From Deuterostichococcus epilithicus (Eukaryota > Chlorophyta > Trebouxiophyceae > Prasiolales > Stichococcaceae), in NCBI GenBank assembly GCA_033439295.1, contig JAVTLE010000016.1:2108001-2172000 (forward strand): DNA of 64,000 bases, in the 5' to 3' direction. Made by a program: the position numbers and the translations under genes. The notes below the pieces were generated by a model. It did not search any database. It was not told where the DNA came from and saw only the letters and a list, made by a program, of their open reading frames with translations. This document shows, piece by piece, positions 60,922 through 64,000 of this stretch. The first letter of the stretch is position 1. Each line of letters opens with the position of its first letter.

Positions 60922-61551
60922 ATGGCACCGGGGTCGACCCCCACTAACGTCTGGCGCCTGCGCAATGGCGCTGCTTCGAGGTGGAACAATTACAACATGG
61001 CGGTGGCCATGTTGACCGCGATCGAACGAGCGGACGCTGCCGCCGCCGTTGATGCAATCAAGACTGTCCGCGAAATTTCGGCAAGGGTGGAGGCGAGCAG
61101 GGGTGTTGCCGACGCGGGAAAAACACTTGCCGAGCAACGGCTACTGAAAGTCGACGGTCAGTGCAGTCGACTGACGTGGAATAAGAGTGACCTTGAGGGT
61201 ATTGAATCGCTCGTCACTTCCCGGCCCTGCCATGAGTTCAGGGCGGGATTTCTTCAGCACGTCAAACTCGAACCTGCCATCAACGAAAGTGTGTTGGCAT
61301 GGCAGGGTACTACTTCTATTTCCTCTGACATTACGACTTGTACCTATTCGTCGTTGACCTCAGCATTTGGTTCCATTGTGTACAGCTACATCTGTCAAGG
61401 TTTTCTTCCTGACGGCTACTTGCCGTGTCCTGCTCTATTCACGCCTTCGCACTGCTGGCAGATTTGCGGGCTGTCACGCACCGTCATGGAGCACACAGCA
61501 CGCCTACTGTCGTCTTGGGGCTCAGCGGCCCATCCAATAGAACTTGCCTAG
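60922..61551 (+). CDS. Open frame of about 209 codons after DUR1, unidentified
   Basis: An ATG nine bases past the urea carboxylase stop opens an uninterrupted frame to 61551, ten bases before the end of the convergent CCCH gene. Its codons look less GC3-biased than the neighbouring exons. The predicted protein starts MAPGSTPTNVWRLRNGAA and contains helix-like segments (AVAMLTAIERADAAAAVDAI), with no domain I recognise. It could be a small independent gene, an alternative last exon, or simply open 3' UTR sequence; the last is quite possible in GC-rich DNA. Confidence 0.3.
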   Translation: MAPGSTPTNVWRLRNGAASRWNNYNMAVAMLTAIERADAAAAVDAIKTVREISARVEASRGVADAGKTLAEQRLLKVDGQCSRLTWNKSDLEGIESLVTSRPCHEFRAGFLQHVKLEPAINESVLAWQGTTSISSDITTCTYSSLTSAFGSIVYSYICQGFLPDGYLPCPALFTPSHCWQICGLSRTVMEHTARLLSSWGSAAHPIELA

Positions 61552-61560
61552 TTCCTTCGA

Positions 61561-63805
61561 TCAAACATCATGAAAGGCTGCCTGTGGCAGCATCTCGGCC
61601 GAAGCCAGCGGCGGCGGCGCCATGCCCACTCGCCATGGCCGCAAGCGGATCTTGGGGTGCTGCCGAGCGGGCTGAGGCTGCTCCATCAGATGCGCCGACT
61701 GCCTCTCACCAAGCCCCTTTTCGTCTGCGCTCGTCCGCGCGGCCTCAAGTTCTGATGCAGGGGCTGCGTCAATATGCTGCGTATTTGCTAGCTTCGCCAT
61801 CACTGCCGCCCCCGCCTCTGGCGATGCTGACCGCCAGCGGCCGCGGTATCCTCCAGGATCACTGACAGCGTCCGTATGGGAAGGCGGGGGCGCCAAATCA
61901 GGTTGTCTGCTGGGGCGGCCGTCGCCAAAACTGTCGTTGGCAGCTCCACCGCCGCCGCTGTCGGCACCAAGAAACAGCACTCCCTGCAAAGCGACGGCTG
62001 CGGCGGCCGCTGCAGGCGAACACGCAGGAGCTGCTGGGAACTGCTGTGCCGCTGCCTGCTGCGCTGCATCCAGCTGCCAGCACCTGCCCGGTGCATCGAG
62101 CCCGTGCACCATGGCCAGCTGCCGTGTATCCTTTGGCTGGTACGCAGGAACCCCAATCGATGCGTCACCTGCTGCCGGCATGCCGCCTGATCCGGCGCAG
62201 TCGGCTGCGGCGCCCTGCCAGGGCCCGTTGGCGCCGTCTGGCGGCAGCTCGCCGTCAGACCAGGAGCCGCCATCGGCCGAGGAATGCGGTGGTGGGCCAT
62301 CAGGCCACCAGCCGCCTGCGTCGTCTGGCGGGGCCTTGCTGTCTGGCCTGATGCCGGCTGCGCCGCCCATCTGATACCCTTGGGCGCCGTCGTGCCAGCA
62401 GCCAATTGCACTGCCTCGCGGCAGCACAATGTCAGGCCTGCAGCCGCCTGCACCGTCTGGCGGCAGCTCACCATCGGACCAGAGTCCGCCTGTCGCCGCA
62501 TCCGGCCGCACCTCGCCATCAGACCAGGCGGCGCCATCTGCAATGTAGTCTGGCGGCGCAGCGTGCAGGGCAGCCGCCTCCTGCAGCGTGATGAGCTCGA
62601 CTGGCGGCAAGTAGTCACCAACTTCCGGTAGGGACTCGGCGTTGGGGTCCAGATATCGCGGATCTGGCACCGTCGCAGCGGCCGCCACGGGGCCGCTGGG
62701 TCCGGCAGGATGAAGGTGGATGCCACGGAAGAAATGGCCGCTGGGCGGCGATCGCTGCGGCATCATCGCGTGCGGCCGCCGCACGGGGACTGCTGCTGCT
62801 CGAGGCAGCGGCCTGACCGCAGGCCTGTGCGCAGGTTGCGATACATGCCCGGCGATGTCCTGCTGGTGCAGCCGCAGTGGCGGCAGCGTGCTCAGGTGCT
62901 GGTGCACGGGCGGCGGGCCGAGCGTGGATCCGACCCGCCGCAGCTCGTGCCTGCCGTGCGCGTAGCTGCAGCGCTCGTTGTTGCAGCGGCCCTGCGCAGT
63001 CCAATGCTGCATCGTTCCAACATCGGATCGGAAGGAGGCAGTCGGGCAGGGAGGGCAGCACTACTCTCTGCTAAGATCAGGGGCGATCATCTTCCAAACA
63101 ATGTATCAGTGGCAGAGCGTCACACTGTCCATTGACGGAGAGTTGATTGACATCCTGCATACTATGCGGTTGCCTGCCTAAGACATGCCACCACATTGCA
63201 TGCCAGATGCGCTTTGCCGCGGCGTTGCACACGTAATCATGGAGATACACAAGAAAGTTTCCAGTCGACTAATATTGCGGATACGCACATTTCTCATCCA
63301 GAAGGTGCACAGCTGGGTCTTGAACCTCGGGTTCTGCCAGGGCTCCAGGTCGCTCAAATGACATGGTGCTCCATCGATTTTCGCGATGGGTCTGCACATG
63401 GCAGCGAGAGCAGCAACTCGCAATGGCATGAAATACATAGTTCACACATTTATCAAATTTGTTTTTATGATCCATCCAAAAGACATTGGCATACGTCTCC
63501 ATCGCTGCTCCTGCACTTGACGATGATTCGGCAGCTTTCAATTCTGTAGCGAAGCCGCATGGCGCATTTGCGCCGCACCTGCTGGCATTGCGCTCATGTC
63601 GTGCGCTTGTCTCATCTACTTCGGCTCCGAGACGGCCTAGATCCCACTCCGGGCTGAGGCTGTGCGTAACTTCGCGGCTTCTGCGGTGTCTGCTGTTGTG
63701 GTCGGCATGACGATGGCCGCTTCTATGCCTGCGCCCGCGGCTGCGGCTCCTGCTGCGGTGCCTGCTCGAGCGAGGCATGGTGAGCTGCTCCGAGGTGAGC
63801 TGCAC
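61561..63805 (-). CDS. RS-rich CCCH zinc-finger protein
   Basis: A likely RNA-binding or splicing-related protein. Exon 1, from an ATG at 63805 (or 63778), encodes an Arg/Ser/His-rich N terminus (SRHRSRSRSRGRRHRSGHRH) and ends at a GTATGC donor after GAAMET. Exon 2 follows an acceptor near 63397 and reads NPRFKTQLCTFWMRN; exon 3 continues in phase GRCNNERCSYAHGRHELRR. Together they make one CCCH finger with spacing C-x8-C-x4-C-x3-H, preceded by the typical FKTQLC lead. Exon 3 then runs to a stop at 61561-61563 as a long Pro/Gly/Asp-rich, probably disordered tail with three copies of WSDGE(L/V)xPD. It is convergent with the urea carboxylase gene, 650 bp apart. Target RNA is unknown. Confidence 0.75.
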
Positions 63806-64000
63806 CTGGCGGCAGGATTTTTACTAAGCGAGTCTCTGCTGCATAACGTAGCCTGGCACACGATCAAGTGCTCTGCCCGTGACAAGACTGTATGGTGCTT
63901 GCTGTAAAGCTGACGATGCCACCATCGGGAAACGAGTCTAGATCGGTTGCGCAGCACCGACCACCTGGCTAGCAACGTGTAGTTTGCCCCTGTCAACAGG

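Noticed and set aside
1-64000. Search for tRNA, rRNA, CRISPR, retroelement or transposase signatures
   Set aside because: No tRNA-like fold, rRNA core, spaced repeats, reverse transcriptase or transposase motifs could be recognised by reading the window.

Overview
The window is nuclear DNA of a GC-rich, intron-dense eukaryote, most likely a green alga (Chlorophyta, perhaps a trebouxiophyte; the placement is inference). The reasons are short exons of about 50-250 nt split by introns of about 200-500 nt, an AG|GTGCG-type splice donor, a plant-type fused dehydroquinase-shikimate dehydrogenase, plant-type B3 domains, a PDE318-like chloroplast GTPase, and urea carboxylase with a DUR3 urea transporter. 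No rRNA, tRNA, CRISPR array or recognisable transposon was found. Exon chains were built by eye from GT-AG (rarely GC-AG) sites, reading phase and family alignment from memory.

Layout. 1-3.1 kb: no firm gene. 3.1-7.3 kb (+): a B3-domain-like protein with low-complexity exons. 8.0-11.9 kb (+): a DHQD-SDH fusion protein that has lost key active-site residues. 12.8-13.4 kb (+): a second B3-like gene, probably degraded. 14.4-17.5 and 17.9-20.9 kb (-): tandemly duplicated membrane RING-finger genes, the second decaying. 21.4-25.7 kb (-): a NOG1/Obg-type GTPase (PDE318-like). 26.9-32.8 kb (+): an ankyrin-repeat, ILK/Raf-like protein kinase, divergent from the GTPase. 33.8-34.6 kb (-): an AT-hook protein. 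35.9-36.8 kb (-): a SET-domain methyltransferase. 39.4-40.3 kb (-): a weak unidentified gene. 41.5-47.1 kb (-) and 49.2-60.9 kb (+): urea transporter DUR3 and urea carboxylase DUR1, head to head across a 2.1 kb intergenic region, an import-plus-assimilation pair. 61.6-63.8 kb (-): an RS-rich CCCH zinc-finger protein, convergent with DUR1.

The most striking signal runs through the whole window. Introns repeatedly contain diverged copies of a neighbouring exon ('ghost exons'), often in the same reading frame, with codon-third-position differences and sometimes with an intact splice site. They are seen in the DHQD-SDH, GTPase, kinase and urea carboxylase genes, and something similar in the second B3-like gene. 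Many introns are also bounded by the same AG|GTG(CG) direct repeat. Together these suggest intron birth or growth by tandem duplication of coding segments, and in some cases possible alternative exons.
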